Positions 48,081 through 55,129 of a stretch of DNA of 64,000 bases are shown here, piece after piece. Source of the stretch: Rodentibacter sp. Ppn85. Lineage in GTDB: Bacteria > Pseudomonadota > Gammaproteobacteria > Enterobacterales > Pasteurellaceae. The notes under the pieces are model-generated. The model was not told where the DNA came from. It made no database searches and saw only the letters and a list, made by a program, of their open reading frames with translations. Position 1 is the first letter of the stretch, and the number at the start of each line of letters is the position of its first letter. The position numbers were made by a program, and so were the translations under genes. Location of the stretch: the NCBI RefSeq assembly GCF_001999335.1, contig NZ_MLHS01000035.1, positions 1-64,000 on the forward strand, given 5' to 3'.

Positions 48081-48622
48081 TACGCGGTGATCCCCAAAAT
48101 TTGTTGACGTATTTGGTCTGCCGTATCCGCACTTAAACCGCCTTTCTTAACCAAGGTTTCCACTTCCTTCGCGGCGGCTTCGGCACGGGCTTTGATTTCA
48201 GCTTGATATTTTTTCAGATTAATACTGGCACCAATAAGTGGGCTGATGTTTTTCCCCACAAACGATAACGCGGTAAGGCGTTTCATCGGGTCGTCCTCTT
48301 CCTTGATTTCTTCCAAACTCATTAACGCCTGGAACACTTCGCTTTGGATCATCTCTAAAATCGCATCGCTTTGCGCACCTTTCTCGTTACTGATGTTTTC
48401 AGAAATCACTTTAGCAGCTTCCGTACTGGCTTTAATCGAAGCAAGACGTTGCTCTAACTTTTGACCATAGCGATGCACCGCACTTTTTGAAATATCATAC
48501 CCACGTTTTTTCAGCGCTTCTTCTAATTCACGATAGCCGCTAAAATTACTTTCGACCAATGCCGCATCCAGCCAATCTTTAACCGCTTTTGGCAATTGTT
48601 TGACAGTTGAACGTTTTGGCAT
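48080..48622 (-). CDS. Small terminase subunit (Mu gp27-like, DUF3486)
   Basis: The 180-residue product begins MPKRSTVKQLPKAVKDWLDA. A helix-turn-helix (SGYRELEEALKKRGYDISKSA region, about residues 28-48) is followed by helical and coiled-coil segments, the DUF3486 plan. Mu gp27 is the DNA-recognising small terminase. It overlaps the large subunit gene by one base. Confidence 0.88.
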   Translation of the reverse strand: MPKRSTVKQLPKAVKDWLDAALVESNFSGYRELEEALKKRGYDISKSAVHRYGQKLEQRLASIKASTEAAKVISENISNEKGAQSDAILEMIQSEVFQALMSLEEIKEEDDPMKRLTALSFVGKNISPLIGASINLKKYQAEIKARAEAAAKEVETLVKKGGLSADTADQIRQQILGITA

Positions 48623-48631
48623 AATAACTCC

Positions 48632-48937
48632 CTACCAGTATTTTTCCGGACGGGCGATACCTTGACCGACAGGTGTGGTATATTCCACGATATCTACACC
48701 GGCGCTGGTGAGTTTTGCATGCCAACGGGCGGTATCACGTCCCTTGATTTCAACCAATCCCTTATCCTGTAAATAATCCAACTCTCGACGTAACTCAATC
48801 ATTGTCAGTTGAATCGGTACGGTTTGGATAGTGGATAACAGCAGACTTTCCGGCGCACCGATAGGGCGGGCGTGGTCGAGCGTGAGTAAAATCAACCAGC
48901 GAATATGTTCTTTTTTATTTTGTTCAAAATTAATCAT
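48632..48937 (-). CDS. Mu gp26-like winged-helix protein
   Basis: The 101-residue product begins MINFEQNKKEHIRWLILLTL and reads like a winged helix (LSTIQTVPIQLTMIELRREL, DYLQDKGLVEIKG, WHAKLTSAGVDIVEY). A gene of this type stands before the small terminase in Mu and relatives (gp26). Its function is unknown. Confidence 0.75.
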   Translation of the reverse strand: MINFEQNKKEHIRWLILLTLDHARPIGAPESLLLSTIQTVPIQLTMIELRRELDYLQDKGLVEIKGRDTARWHAKLTSAGVDIVEYTTPVGQGIARPEKYW

Positions 48938-48941
48938 AGTG

Positions 48942-49289
48942 TTACTTCCCGTTCATCAAGATCACCTGATCTAACTTGGCGTTAATTGCGTCAAAACGTG
49001 CTGAATTGACGGTTTCGCTGCGGATAGCATCTTCGCGTCGCTGATAATCGTTCGGCATACTGATTTTAAGCTCCGTCACGGTTTTATTGGCGGCTTCGGA
49101 TAACTCTTTGGCGGCTTTAATGTCGTCATGTAATCGACGGTAACGCTCTTCGCTGAATTTGAATTTTTCGTTGAGTTTTGATTCAAACTGCGCCAGTAAA
49201 ATTTTACCGAAGCCTATCAGCATACCAATAATGGTAATGATCAACCCCACAAAATAAGTGACAACCTGCCACCCGCTGATTTCAATCAT
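48942..49289 (-). CDS. Mu gp25-like membrane protein (DUF2730 type)
   Basis: The 115-residue product has one N-terminal membrane helix (VVTYFVGLIITIIGMLIGFG, residues 9-28) and a coiled-coil region (about 30-80). DUF2730-type proteins with this layout are found at the same place in Mu (gp25). It overlaps the spanin gene by 4 bp, so it is transcribed with the lysis genes. Confidence 0.75.
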   Translation of the reverse strand: MIEISGWQVVTYFVGLIITIIGMLIGFGKILLAQFESKLNEKFKFSEERYRRLHDDIKAAKELSEAANKTVTELKISMPNDYQRREDAIRSETVNSARFDAINAKLDQVILMNGK

Positions 49290-49558
49290 AAATTTTCCTT
49301 ACTTATTGTTTTAATTAATTCAATATGTTTACCCGCACATTCGCCATATAAGTCATACATTTGTTTGAGTGCGATAAATACTGCCTCTGCGTTATTGGCC
49401 GGAAGGCTTACCGGCGGTGGACACGCGGTCTGTAATACCGCCGGTAGCGGAGGTTGTCGCACGTTGACGGGCTGTGTTGAGGCTGTGCATGCTGTCAGTA
49501 TCAAAACGGCAAGTAGCACGCAAAGCGCTTGTTTTTGCCAGAATTTTTTGTAATTCAT
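49286..49558 (-). CDS. Outer-membrane spanin lipoprotein (Rz1-like)
   Basis: The 90-residue product has a lipoprotein signal with lipobox LILTAC (Cys24) and a proline-rich stretch (RQPPLPAVLQTACPPPVSLP), both usual in Rz1-type spanins. Its 5' two thirds overlap the Rz-like gene in another frame (49392-49558), the nested arrangement of lambda-type spanin pairs. Rz and Rz1 fuse the membranes at the last step of lysis. Confidence 0.82.
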   Translation of the reverse strand: MNYKKFWQKQALCVLLAVLILTACTASTQPVNVRQPPLPAVLQTACPPPVSLPANNAEAVFIALKQMYDLYGECAGKHIELIKTISKENL

Positions 49559-49832
49559 CAGTGGTTTTGTCTCCCAGTTGTTGGTAGTACCTCAAATTTT
49601 CCGTCAGGGTTAAATTCGCTTGGTTTGCTTGCTTAATTTGTTTGTCCAGCTCAAGTAATTGTGCTTGTACCACTTGGTTTTTGATGATTTCAAACTCAAG
49701 CTTGGCAGATTGGTAACCGCTGTGATACGCCCGGTAATAGCCCCAGATAGAAATTGCGGCAATAAGCAGTCCGTTAATCAGGGTTTTACCAATCTCTTTA
49801 CCAAACAGGCCGGTTAAATATTTTATAAACAT
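49392..49832 (-). CDS. Inner-membrane spanin (Rz-like)
   Basis: The 146-residue product has one N-terminal membrane helix (GKTLINGLLIAAISIWGYYR, about residues 15-34) and then a long coiled coil (AKLEFEIIKNQVVQAQLLEL onward), ending in a polar tail with RAT and TGG residues. It overlaps the lysin gene by 10 bp and the Rz1-like gene by 167 bp in another frame. Confidence 0.82.
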   Translation of the reverse strand: MFIKYLTGLFGKEIGKTLINGLLIAAISIWGYYRAYHSGYQSAKLEFEIIKNQVVQAQLLELDKQIKQANQANLTLTENLRYYQQLGDKTTDELQKILAKTSALRATCRFDTDSMHSLNTARQRATTSATGGITDRVSTAGKPSGQ

Positions 49833-50425
49833 ACCGATGGTCCCCAGGTTTGATAAAGTGGCTGCCAGTGGTAAATAATCCGTTTCGGATAACCACGATT
49901 TTCGGTGAAATTGGCGCGACTGCGCCCGCTATTGACGAGTTCTACCCCCTTCCAATAGGTCAACGGGTCAATCCCTTGCGTTCTGGCTTTGCGTTTATCC
50001 TTTTGTACCCAACCCAATCCGCCGTTATAAGCCGACAACATAAACGCCACACGACTACACTCAGTATGCGCAGAAACACGCTGATAAAGCCAGTAGTCGT
50101 AGCGCACTAAGGCACGCAACGCCCAGCTGGGATTGTAAGGTTGGTTATCCGCAAGTTCGGGATAAAGTCCACTTATCCAACGGGCAGTTGACGGCATAAA
50201 CTGCGCCAATCCCCGCGCACCAACGGGCGAGACGGCCCGAATATCCCATTGAGACTCTTGGTGAATTTGTGCGGCAAACAGGGCTATTGGGGCTTTCAGG
50301 CCCCAAACGGCATGACTGTTGCGGATCAACTCACGCTGATAAGGTTTGGCAGCCTGCGGTATGGATTGCACTGCAAGCGGACAAAGCAACGTAATGGCAA
50401 CGAATAAACGATGGATAAATCGCAT
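49823..50425 (-). CDS. Phage lysin, SLT-type lytic transglycosylase
   Basis: The 200-residue product cleaves peptidoglycan. An N-terminal hydrophobic stretch (RLFVAITLLCPLAVQSIPQA) may act as a signal or signal-arrest sequence. The SLT domain follows with catalytic Glu in AAQIHQESQWDIRAVSPVGA (about residues 52-71), then RGLAQFMPSTA and AFMLSAYNGGLGWV, the goose-lysozyme-like motifs. It lies between holin and spanins, as in BcepMu-type phages. Confidence 0.9.
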   Translation of the reverse strand: MRFIHRLFVAITLLCPLAVQSIPQAAKPYQRELIRNSHAVWGLKAPIALFAAQIHQESQWDIRAVSPVGARGLAQFMPSTARWISGLYPELADNQPYNPSWALRALVRYDYWLYQRVSAHTECSRVAFMLSAYNGGLGWVQKDKRKARTQGIDPLTYWKGVELVNSGRSRANFTENRGYPKRIIYHWQPLYQTWGPSVCL

Positions 50426-50428
50426 AAT

Positions 50429-50797
50429 TTAAAGCCCCAATGTCACACCCAACATGACTGCACCGACAATGAGCGCGCGGCGCAGCACCACGAGCGCAAA
50501 AATGAGTTCGTAGCCTTTGTGAACAGGATATTCCGGTCCGGCATGTTCCGATTGATTTTGATTTTTCAGGTATTGTTTCCAATTAATTTGCAAATAACTG
50601 CCCGGGCTGGCATAAGGAAATAGTGCACGGTCGAGGTGGTAGCCAATAATGGCAGCAATGGATACCAGGGAAAGCTTATACAGTACCACCGGCACCTGTT
50701 GTGGCGAGGTTAAACCAATAATGATCAGTAAAACCAGTGCGGAAACGACCCAAGATAACAGGCGACCTTGTTTTAATGCGTTAAAAAAGCCTTTCAT
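50429..50797 (-). CDS. Putative holin
   Basis: The 122-residue product has three hydrophobic segments (about residues 14-30, 36-52 and 98-120) with a charged middle (FPYASPGSYLQINWKQYLKN). It resembles the holins that stand before SLT lysins in BcepMu-like and related phages. The ribosome site AAGGAGT precedes the ATG. It is the first gene of the leftward late operon. The dyad at 50871-50890 lies 73 bp upstream. Confidence 0.75.
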   Translation of the reverse strand: MKGFFNALKQGRLLSWVVSALVLLIIIGLTSPQQVPVVLYKLSLVSIAAIIGYHLDRALFPYASPGSYLQINWKQYLKNQNQSEHAGPEYPVHKGYELIFALVVLRRALIVGAVMLGVTLGL

Positions 50798-50870
50798 AAC
50801 ATACTCCTTCGTTAAAAATTAATTGGTTGATTCAGGCTTTTTTGAGTGTAGCTATTATCTGTGGGTAAGT

Positions 50871-50890
50871 ATTTTGGACGCGGCTAGAAT
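50871..50890 (-). promoter_or_regulatory. Activator-like dyad upstream of the lysis operon
   Basis: ATTTTGGACGCGGCTAGAAT differs by one base from the sequence at 43018-43037. It lies 73 bp upstream of the holin gene in the divergent gap to the plus-strand gene at 50982. An uptake core (50892-50900) adjoins it. Probably the late activator (Mor-like) site. Confidence 0.6.
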
Positions 50891-50981
50891 AAAGTGCGGT
50901 AGGGTTTGGTTATGATTTGCACGATGCGGCAAGTCCTACGACCTGCCGCCATTACCGAATATCGAAAAACAGGGAGAAATA

Positions 50982-51356
50982 ATGAAGCTTAAATCAATCA
51001 ACATCGCTAAGGTTATTATTACACCAACAGGCTATTGTTTGGTAACAGCCGAAGATTACGGCGACGCTTTCCTGATTCCGCTACAACAAAGCGGTGACCG
51101 TTATATTTACGCACGAAAAGCCAAAGAACAGCCTATTGATGGCGAGTTTATTTATGCGACGAGCGCTGAAGAAATTGCGGCATGTGAAATCGAAGAGGAG
51201 TGGATCGTCGCTATGCCGGAAAGTGTTTACTGGGATTCCGCCGCCTTTCTCCATTTCTGGAATGCCGGCAGATTGGTTGGTGTCGATGTGATGTTACAAG
51301 GTGTGTTTGCCCAGCAAGCGGAGACCTATGCGTGCCTTACCGGGCGAGAAGAATGA
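50982..51356 (+). CDS. Unknown 124-residue protein, orphan gene on the plus strand
   Basis: No family is recognised. The product begins MKLKSINIAKVIITPTGYCL, is acidic (EIAACEIEEEWIV), rich in aromatic residues, and has no membrane segment. The ribosome site AGGGAGA is good. It stands divergent from the lysis operon and convergent with the repressor-linked operon, ending two bases from it. An imperfect hairpin (GCGGCA...TGCCGC, 50926-50949) lies 33 bp before the start. Its isolated transcription suggests an accessory gene expressed independently. Confidence 0.7.
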   Translation: MKLKSINIAKVIITPTGYCLVTAEDYGDAFLIPLQQSGDRYIYARKAKEQPIDGEFIYATSAEEIAACEIEEEWIVAMPESVYWDSAAFLHFWNAGRLVGVDVMLQGVFAQQAETYACLTGREE

Positions 51357-51358
51357 TT

Positions 51359-51607
51359 TTAGCGTTTTCTAAGCGTCATCGCACGATGAACGATTTTATA
51401 AGGGCTTACCGGCGGCTCTGTCGGTGAGCTTTTTTTGTGGTACGGCATAAACCCAATCACGCCGCGCTTATACAACCCCATCACCACATTATTTAACTCA
51501 AACTCACCATAGGTTTCCTCAAGTTTCGCCCAAAATTCTTGGACTGATACAGCATTTGGATAGTGTTTTTCCATTTCTGTAATAATAATTTCTTCTAGGT
51601 CTACCAT
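51359..51607 (-). CDS. Small winged-helix-like protein of the repressor-linked operon
   Basis: The 82-residue product starts MVDLEEIIITEMEKHYPNAV. Helices followed by FELNNVVMGLYKRGVIGFMP read like a small winged helix, and the C-terminus is basic. ATG 51607 has a very strong ribosome site AAGGAGA; upstream starts in the same frame lack one. It is the last of four genes behind the repressor. No known family; possibly a regulator of the unit. Confidence 0.6.
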   Translation of the reverse strand: MVDLEEIIITEMEKHYPNAVSVQEFWAKLEETYGEFELNNVVMGLYKRGVIGFMPYHKKSSPTEPPVSPYKIVHRAMTLRKR

Positions 51608-51651
51608 GAGTTTCTCCTTCTTAATAAACATAATTAATCTATTACTGAGCA

Positions 51652-52143
51652 TTAAATAGACCAATAACTTGATTTAACTGGTTTATATAACACAATTGAT
51701 GAACAATTGTTACATTTCATTGAATGGTGCCCATTTGTTATTCCGGCAGGTTGAAGTATCGACCTCTTGCTTTGCTCATAACAATGAGCACATAAATAAT
51801 AGTTAAGCGCATTCCCATCCGAATTATCTACGGGTTGGTTTGGGCGATAAACCACAGCACCACTGGAAAATTGATATGGCGAATACTTGTCTTTCTCCAT
51901 TTCAAACTTTTCATATTGTCGAATTTTCTCTTCCAAGTCTCGATGATTGAATTTCAACGTTCGTAAATCGAGCTGTAACGATGTAACCAGTTGTTGAAGC
52001 TCAATAGTCATCTTGGCTATTTCCAACGTTTTAGCGCTGGTTTCGTTTAATTCCCGCAAATGGTTTAAATTGTCTTCTAGCTGCTTAGTTTTATCCCATG
52101 CCTCTTTGATAGTTTTGGCAGTTTCTATCGTTTCTTTAAACAT
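51652..52143 (-). CDS. Coiled-coil zinc-ribbon protein, unknown function
   Basis: The 163-residue product begins MFKETIETAKTIKEAWDKTK and forms a long coiled coil (about residues 1-90). A short linker follows, then a C-terminal zinc-ribbon-like part with two cysteine pairs: CAHC (about 120) and CNNC (about 146). Proteins with this plan are common as uncharacterised accessory genes in bacteria, often on mobile elements. It follows the VQIG-motif gene by 23 bp with its own ribosome site GGAGA, so both are likely made together. Confidence 0.65.
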   Translation of the reverse strand: MFKETIETAKTIKEAWDKTKQLEDNLNHLRELNETSAKTLEIAKMTIELQQLVTSLQLDLRTLKFNHRDLEEKIRQYEKFEMEKDKYSPYQFSSGAVVYRPNQPVDNSDGNALNYYLCAHCYEQSKRSILQPAGITNGHHSMKCNNCSSIVLYKPVKSSYWSI

Positions 52144-52166
52144 ATTTTCTCCGAATACTTAAATTT

Positions 52167-52679
52167 TTATAACAAACCAATACCTGCACCAACAGCCGAT
52201 CCTAAAATAGACACAACTAACGGATGTGTTAAAAATTGATTAAGCAAGGATTTAGCTTCTTGCTTTTCTGATTCAGAAGCTGATGATGAATTTATCTTTT
52301 GGATCAATTCATTAAACGTATTTGTAATATGCTGAACATTATGATCACCAATCTGAACTGATTGGGAGCCATGAAAACTTATATTCTGTATACTTCTTTC
52401 TGGTTGCGGTGAAGGAGGTGTTTTAGTAAATTTCACTTGATAATGTGGCGGAATACTTCCAAACTGTTGAGAGTAACAAGTTACCTCTGTAATATAATAG
52501 CGATCATCGTTGCCGTTAGGTAACTTACGAATGATAACGTCACCTTCCTGTATATCCGCTTTAATATCTGAAACAATAATAACAGTCCCAGTAAAAGATG
52601 CCTGATAGGGGCCTTTCGTAGAACCATCTTGCTTTCGAACATAAAAATCTTCTTTCATTTTATTTAATATACCCAACAT
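52167..52679 (-). CDS. Beta-domain protein with VQIG (RHIM-like) motif and hydrophobic tail
   Basis: The 170-residue product has an N-terminal beta-rich domain (about residues 8-90; blocks DGSTKGPYQASF, IQEGDVIIRKLPNGNDDRYY, IPPHYQVKF). A short segment SFHGSQSVQIGDHNVQHI (about 102-119) contains the tetrad V-Q-I-G, as in RHIM-type amyloid motifs. A helix with KQEAKSLLNQFLTHPLVVSI follows, and it ends in a Gly/Ala/Leu hydrophobic tail. This looks like an effector that could assemble or insert in membrane. No function is established; the reading of the motif is inference. Ribosome site AGGAGA precedes ATG 52679. Confidence 0.68.
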   Translation of the reverse strand: MLGILNKMKEDFYVRKQDGSTKGPYQASFTGTVIIVSDIKADIQEGDVIIRKLPNGNDDRYYITEVTCYSQQFGSIPPHYQVKFTKTPPSPQPERSIQNISFHGSQSVQIGDHNVQHITNTFNELIQKINSSSASESEKQEAKSLLNQFLTHPLVVSILGSAVGAGIGLL

Positions 52680-52715
52680 TATTTTCTCCTATTTACTGAT
52701 TTTTATTTAGTTGTT

Positions 52716-52952
52716 TCAATTACATTTTCCCATTCTTGCTGTATCAAACCCCATTGAATAGACATCTTTTAACAGGTCGGTTAAATACCCGCATCTTTCG
52801 GCAAAAGGCATAGCGCGGATTTGCTGCATTTTTTCGTGGCGGGTTTCGACAGGGAGTGTGGAAAATGCCAGTGCTTGAGCGAAAATATCAAGTAATAACG
52901 CCTCGGATGCCACATCAATTAATAACTGTTCTTGGTCGGTTAAGGTTTGCAT
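52716..52952 (-). CDS. Small helical protein next to the repressor, unknown
   Basis: The 78-residue product begins MQTLTDQEQLLIDVASEALL, is helical throughout and acidic in its first half, and has no known motif. It starts 15 bp after the repressor stop with ribosome site GGAGA, so it is almost certainly cotranscribed with the repressor. It could be a modulator of the repressor or part of the accessory unit that follows. Confidence 0.65.
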   Translation of the reverse strand: MQTLTDQEQLLIDVASEALLLDIFAQALAFSTLPVETRHEKMQQIRAMPFAERCGYLTDLLKDVYSMGFDTARMGKCN

Positions 52953-52967
52953 GATGTTCTCCGTTGA

Positions 52968-53333
52968 TTAGCCTACTTTAAGATTCTCAAGTGCCGCCGC
53001 GTTCGCCAACGCCTTGGCAGTCCGTTCAATAGCATCTTTTCCTTGTTCATTGCTTTCGCGATAATCCTCTAATAATTCAGCTTCTTGTTTATTCTGAGCG
53101 GTAACAGGGCTATTCGACATTTCAACAAACATAGTTCCCTTCCCAGTAAGTAACCAATTCAAATTTATACCCAAATGAATAGATAACTTAACTAAAGTAT
53201 CTACGTTAGGCTCTCTTTCTCCTCTTAAATAGTTCTGAAGCGAGCTATATGGTATATCTGACATTCTAGAAACTTCTACTATTTTCAATGACTTAGATAG
53301 GAAAGCTTCTTTAAGCCTATTTTTTATATTCAT
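52968..53333 (-). CDS. Phage repressor, short HTH type
   Basis: The 121-residue product has an XRE-type helix-turn-helix (LKIVEVSRMSDIPYSSLQNY, about residues 16-35; LSIHLGINLNWLLTGKG follows) and a helical C-terminal part (SNEQGKDAIERTAKALANAA). There is no peptidase domain, so induction would not be by RecA cleavage. It is divergent from the ner-like gene across 90 bp, the c/ner switch arrangement of Mu-like phages. TATTCATATGAATA (53327-53340), a perfect palindrome, overlaps its start and may be an operator. Confidence 0.85.
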   Translation of the reverse strand: MNIKNRLKEAFLSKSLKIVEVSRMSDIPYSSLQNYLRGEREPNVDTLVKLSIHLGINLNWLLTGKGTMFVEMSNSPVTAQNKQEAELLEDYRESNEQGKDAIERTAKALANAAALENLKVG

Positions 53334-53423
53334 ATGAATAAATTTTCCTTGTAATTGTTCCCAATTGAATATAATATTGACGCAACTTAAGATAAATTAT
53401 ATCTAACAACAGGAGCAAAAAAA
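53327..53423. promoter_or_regulatory. Divergent lysis/lysogeny switch region
   Basis: The region between repressor and ner-like gene holds TTGACG (53377-53382), 17 bases, TATCTA (53400-53405), a good rightward early promoter. The 14-bp palindrome TATTCATATGAATA lies at 53327-53340. AT-rich CAATTG boxes near 53350-53370 may be operators. The repressor promoter is not evident by eye. Confidence 0.65.
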
Positions 53424-53615
53424 ATGACTACCGAAACAAAAACCCCTGATCAGGTCCGCATGGAGTTTTATAAGCAGGGAATAACTTTTGCTCAATGGGC
53501 AAAAGATAACGGATATAACCACGTTGTAGTCAGTCGGGTGCTTAATGGCGCCAGCAAAGCACAACGGGGAAAAACCTTAGAAATTGCGATTAAACTCGGC
53601 TTAAAAGCCGCATAG
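53424..53615 (+). CDS. Ner-like early DNA-binding protein
   Basis: The 63-residue product reads MTTETKTPDQVRMEFYKQGI, then FAQWAKDNGYNHVVVSRVLNGASKAQRG, a short helix-turn-helix of the kind found in the first early gene of BcepMu-like phages (counterpart of Mu ner). It is the first gene after the early promoter, with ribosome site AGGAGC. It probably shuts down repressor and early transcription. Confidence 0.78.
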   Translation: MTTETKTPDQVRMEFYKQGITFAQWAKDNGYNHVVVSRVLNGASKAQRGKTLEIAIKLGLKAA

Positions 53616-53623
53616 GAGCAAAC

Positions 53624-53809
53624 ATGAGAAGATTACTGATTAAATTCTGCACTTGGTATTTGGCGCGCGAATACAGACGACGCGAACGCAAAGACATTAA
53701 AAACCAAGCGATTTTGAATAAGTTCCGTGAGCAAAACACACAACAAATCGCCGATAAACACAATATTCCGGTTAATCAAGTTAAACGTTTACAAGCCAAA
53801 GTTAATTAA
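53624..53809 (+). CDS. Small basic early protein
   Basis: The 61-residue product begins MRRLLIKFCTWYLAREYRRR, is strongly basic, and ends with IADKHNIPVNQVKRLQAKVN, which could be a helix-turn-helix-like end. It lies 8 bp after the ner-like gene and 12 bp before the next gene. Unknown function. Confidence 0.6.
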   Translation: MRRLLIKFCTWYLAREYRRRERKDIKNQAILNKFREQNTQQIADKHNIPVNQVKRLQAKVN

Positions 53810-53821
53810 TGAGGTGTGAAT

Positions 53822-54136
53822 ATGACCGAATTAAAAGGTACAGATAACAAAGCCACGCGACGGGTATTAAATGTTATCCGAGCGTTAAAAGGTTATTCGC
53901 TTGGCGGGTTAAGCAATACCGAGATTGCCGAACGGTTACATGAAAGCCCGGTCAACATCACCCGCGCATTAGCGGTACTGATTGATGAGGGGTTTGCCAT
54001 CAAACTGGATAACGGTCGCTTTGCGTTAAGTATTCAGGTGCTACAAATTGCCACTGCACACTCAAACGAATGTAATTCGGCTATCGACCGGGTACATCAA
54101 TTAAACCAACGTATTGCCGCCGGCGCACTTAATTAA
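53822..54136 (+). CDS. Early winged-helix protein
   Basis: The 104-residue product contains a winged helix of IclR/MarR-like form: RVLNVIRALKGYSLGGLSNT, EIAERLHESPVNITRALAVL, IDEGFAIKLDNGRFALS. The ATG at 53822 follows GAGGTG. It likely regulates early genes or aids transposase expression. A similar gene precedes the transposase in other Mu-like prophages of this kind. Confidence 0.7.
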   Translation: MTELKGTDNKATRRVLNVIRALKGYSLGGLSNTEIAERLHESPVNITRALAVLIDEGFAIKLDNGRFALSIQVLQIATAHSNECNSAIDRVHQLNQRIAAGALN

Positions 54137-54146
54137 GGAATAAAAC

Positions 54147-55118
54147 ATGACGGAATTAACTATTGAACAATCACAAAATGCGGTTGCATTGGCAGCAAAA
54201 GCCATCACACAAGATAAAGCACAGGCTTATGAATTGGTTGGGATGATTAAGGCTTTTGGTTTTGCAAAAAAACTTGTAACAGTTACAGAAATTAAGATTT
54301 TACAAGAAATTAAAGAAGCTAAGAAATACAAGGGTTTAGAGCTAATCACCCCTACAGGAGAAGCTGTAACGGTTACAACATTCACGCAATTTTGTGAATG
54401 TTTAGGCATGAGCTATGAGAAAGTCAATCAAGATTTGCAGAATCTAAACGTTCTTGGCGAAGACTTTCTAGAGACTAGTCAACGCCTCGGCTTAGGCTAC
54501 CGCGAAATGCGTAAACTTCGCCAGTTGCCGGAAGAGGCCCGCGCCGAAATCGTCGAAGCAGATTATTCCGAAACCGCAGATAAAGAAGATTTGATTGAGA
54601 AAATCGAAGAATTAAGCGTGAAACACGCCAAGGAAAAAGAAAGCCTGCAGGCACAACTTAAAACGGCAAAGGATAACTATGAGGCGCAAGCTAAGGTGCT
54701 GGCGAATAAAAACGATCAGATTGACCGTTTAGATACGGAATTAGCGAAGAAAACCAAAGCGATTGAAACCCAAACGCCGGACAGTAAAGGCGCGTTGTTA
54801 CGGCAGGAAACTACGGCAATCAGTTACAGTGCGGAAGCCATTTTGCGCGGACAGGTATTTAAAGCCTTTGAAACCCTGCAGGCGCATACAGAAGAGACGG
54901 GTATTGATCACAAGCAATTTATGAGCGGAATACTCGCCGAGTATCAGTTGATTTTATCGGAGTTGAAATCGCATTTCGGTATTGATGATGTACCGAGCGG
55001 TGAAGACTTACCGGAATGGGCAAGAAAAGGTTATACGGGTGATGAAGATAAAAACGATATTGATAACAACCTAACCGCTCTCTTAGATGAAATAAGCGAT
55101 GCTGATATTGTGGAGTGA
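54147..55118 (+). CDS. Early coiled-coil protein of unknown function
   Basis: The 323-residue product has an N-terminal helical part (MTELTIEQSQNAVALAAKAI), then TFTQFCECLGMSYEKVNQDL and LGLGYREMRKLRQLPEEARA resembling a DNA-binding fold. A coiled coil follows (about 150-205, EKESLQAQLKTAKDNYEAQA), and a further helical domain ends in an acidic tail. It lies directly before the transposase; its TGA lies 11 bases before the transposase ATG. It may be a transposition or replication accessory protein. No sure family. Confidence 0.7.
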   Translation: MTELTIEQSQNAVALAAKAITQDKAQAYELVGMIKAFGFAKKLVTVTEIKILQEIKEAKKYKGLELITPTGEAVTVTTFTQFCECLGMSYEKVNQDLQNLNVLGEDFLETSQRLGLGYREMRKLRQLPEEARAEIVEADYSETADKEDLIEKIEELSVKHAKEKESLQAQLKTAKDNYEAQAKVLANKNDQIDRLDTELAKKTKAIETQTPDSKGALLRQETTAISYSAEAILRGQVFKAFETLQAHTEETGIDHKQFMSGILAEYQLILSELKSHFGIDDVPSGEDLPEWARKGYTGDEDKNDIDNNLTALLDEISDADIVE

Positions 55119-55129
55119 GAGGCGATGCA

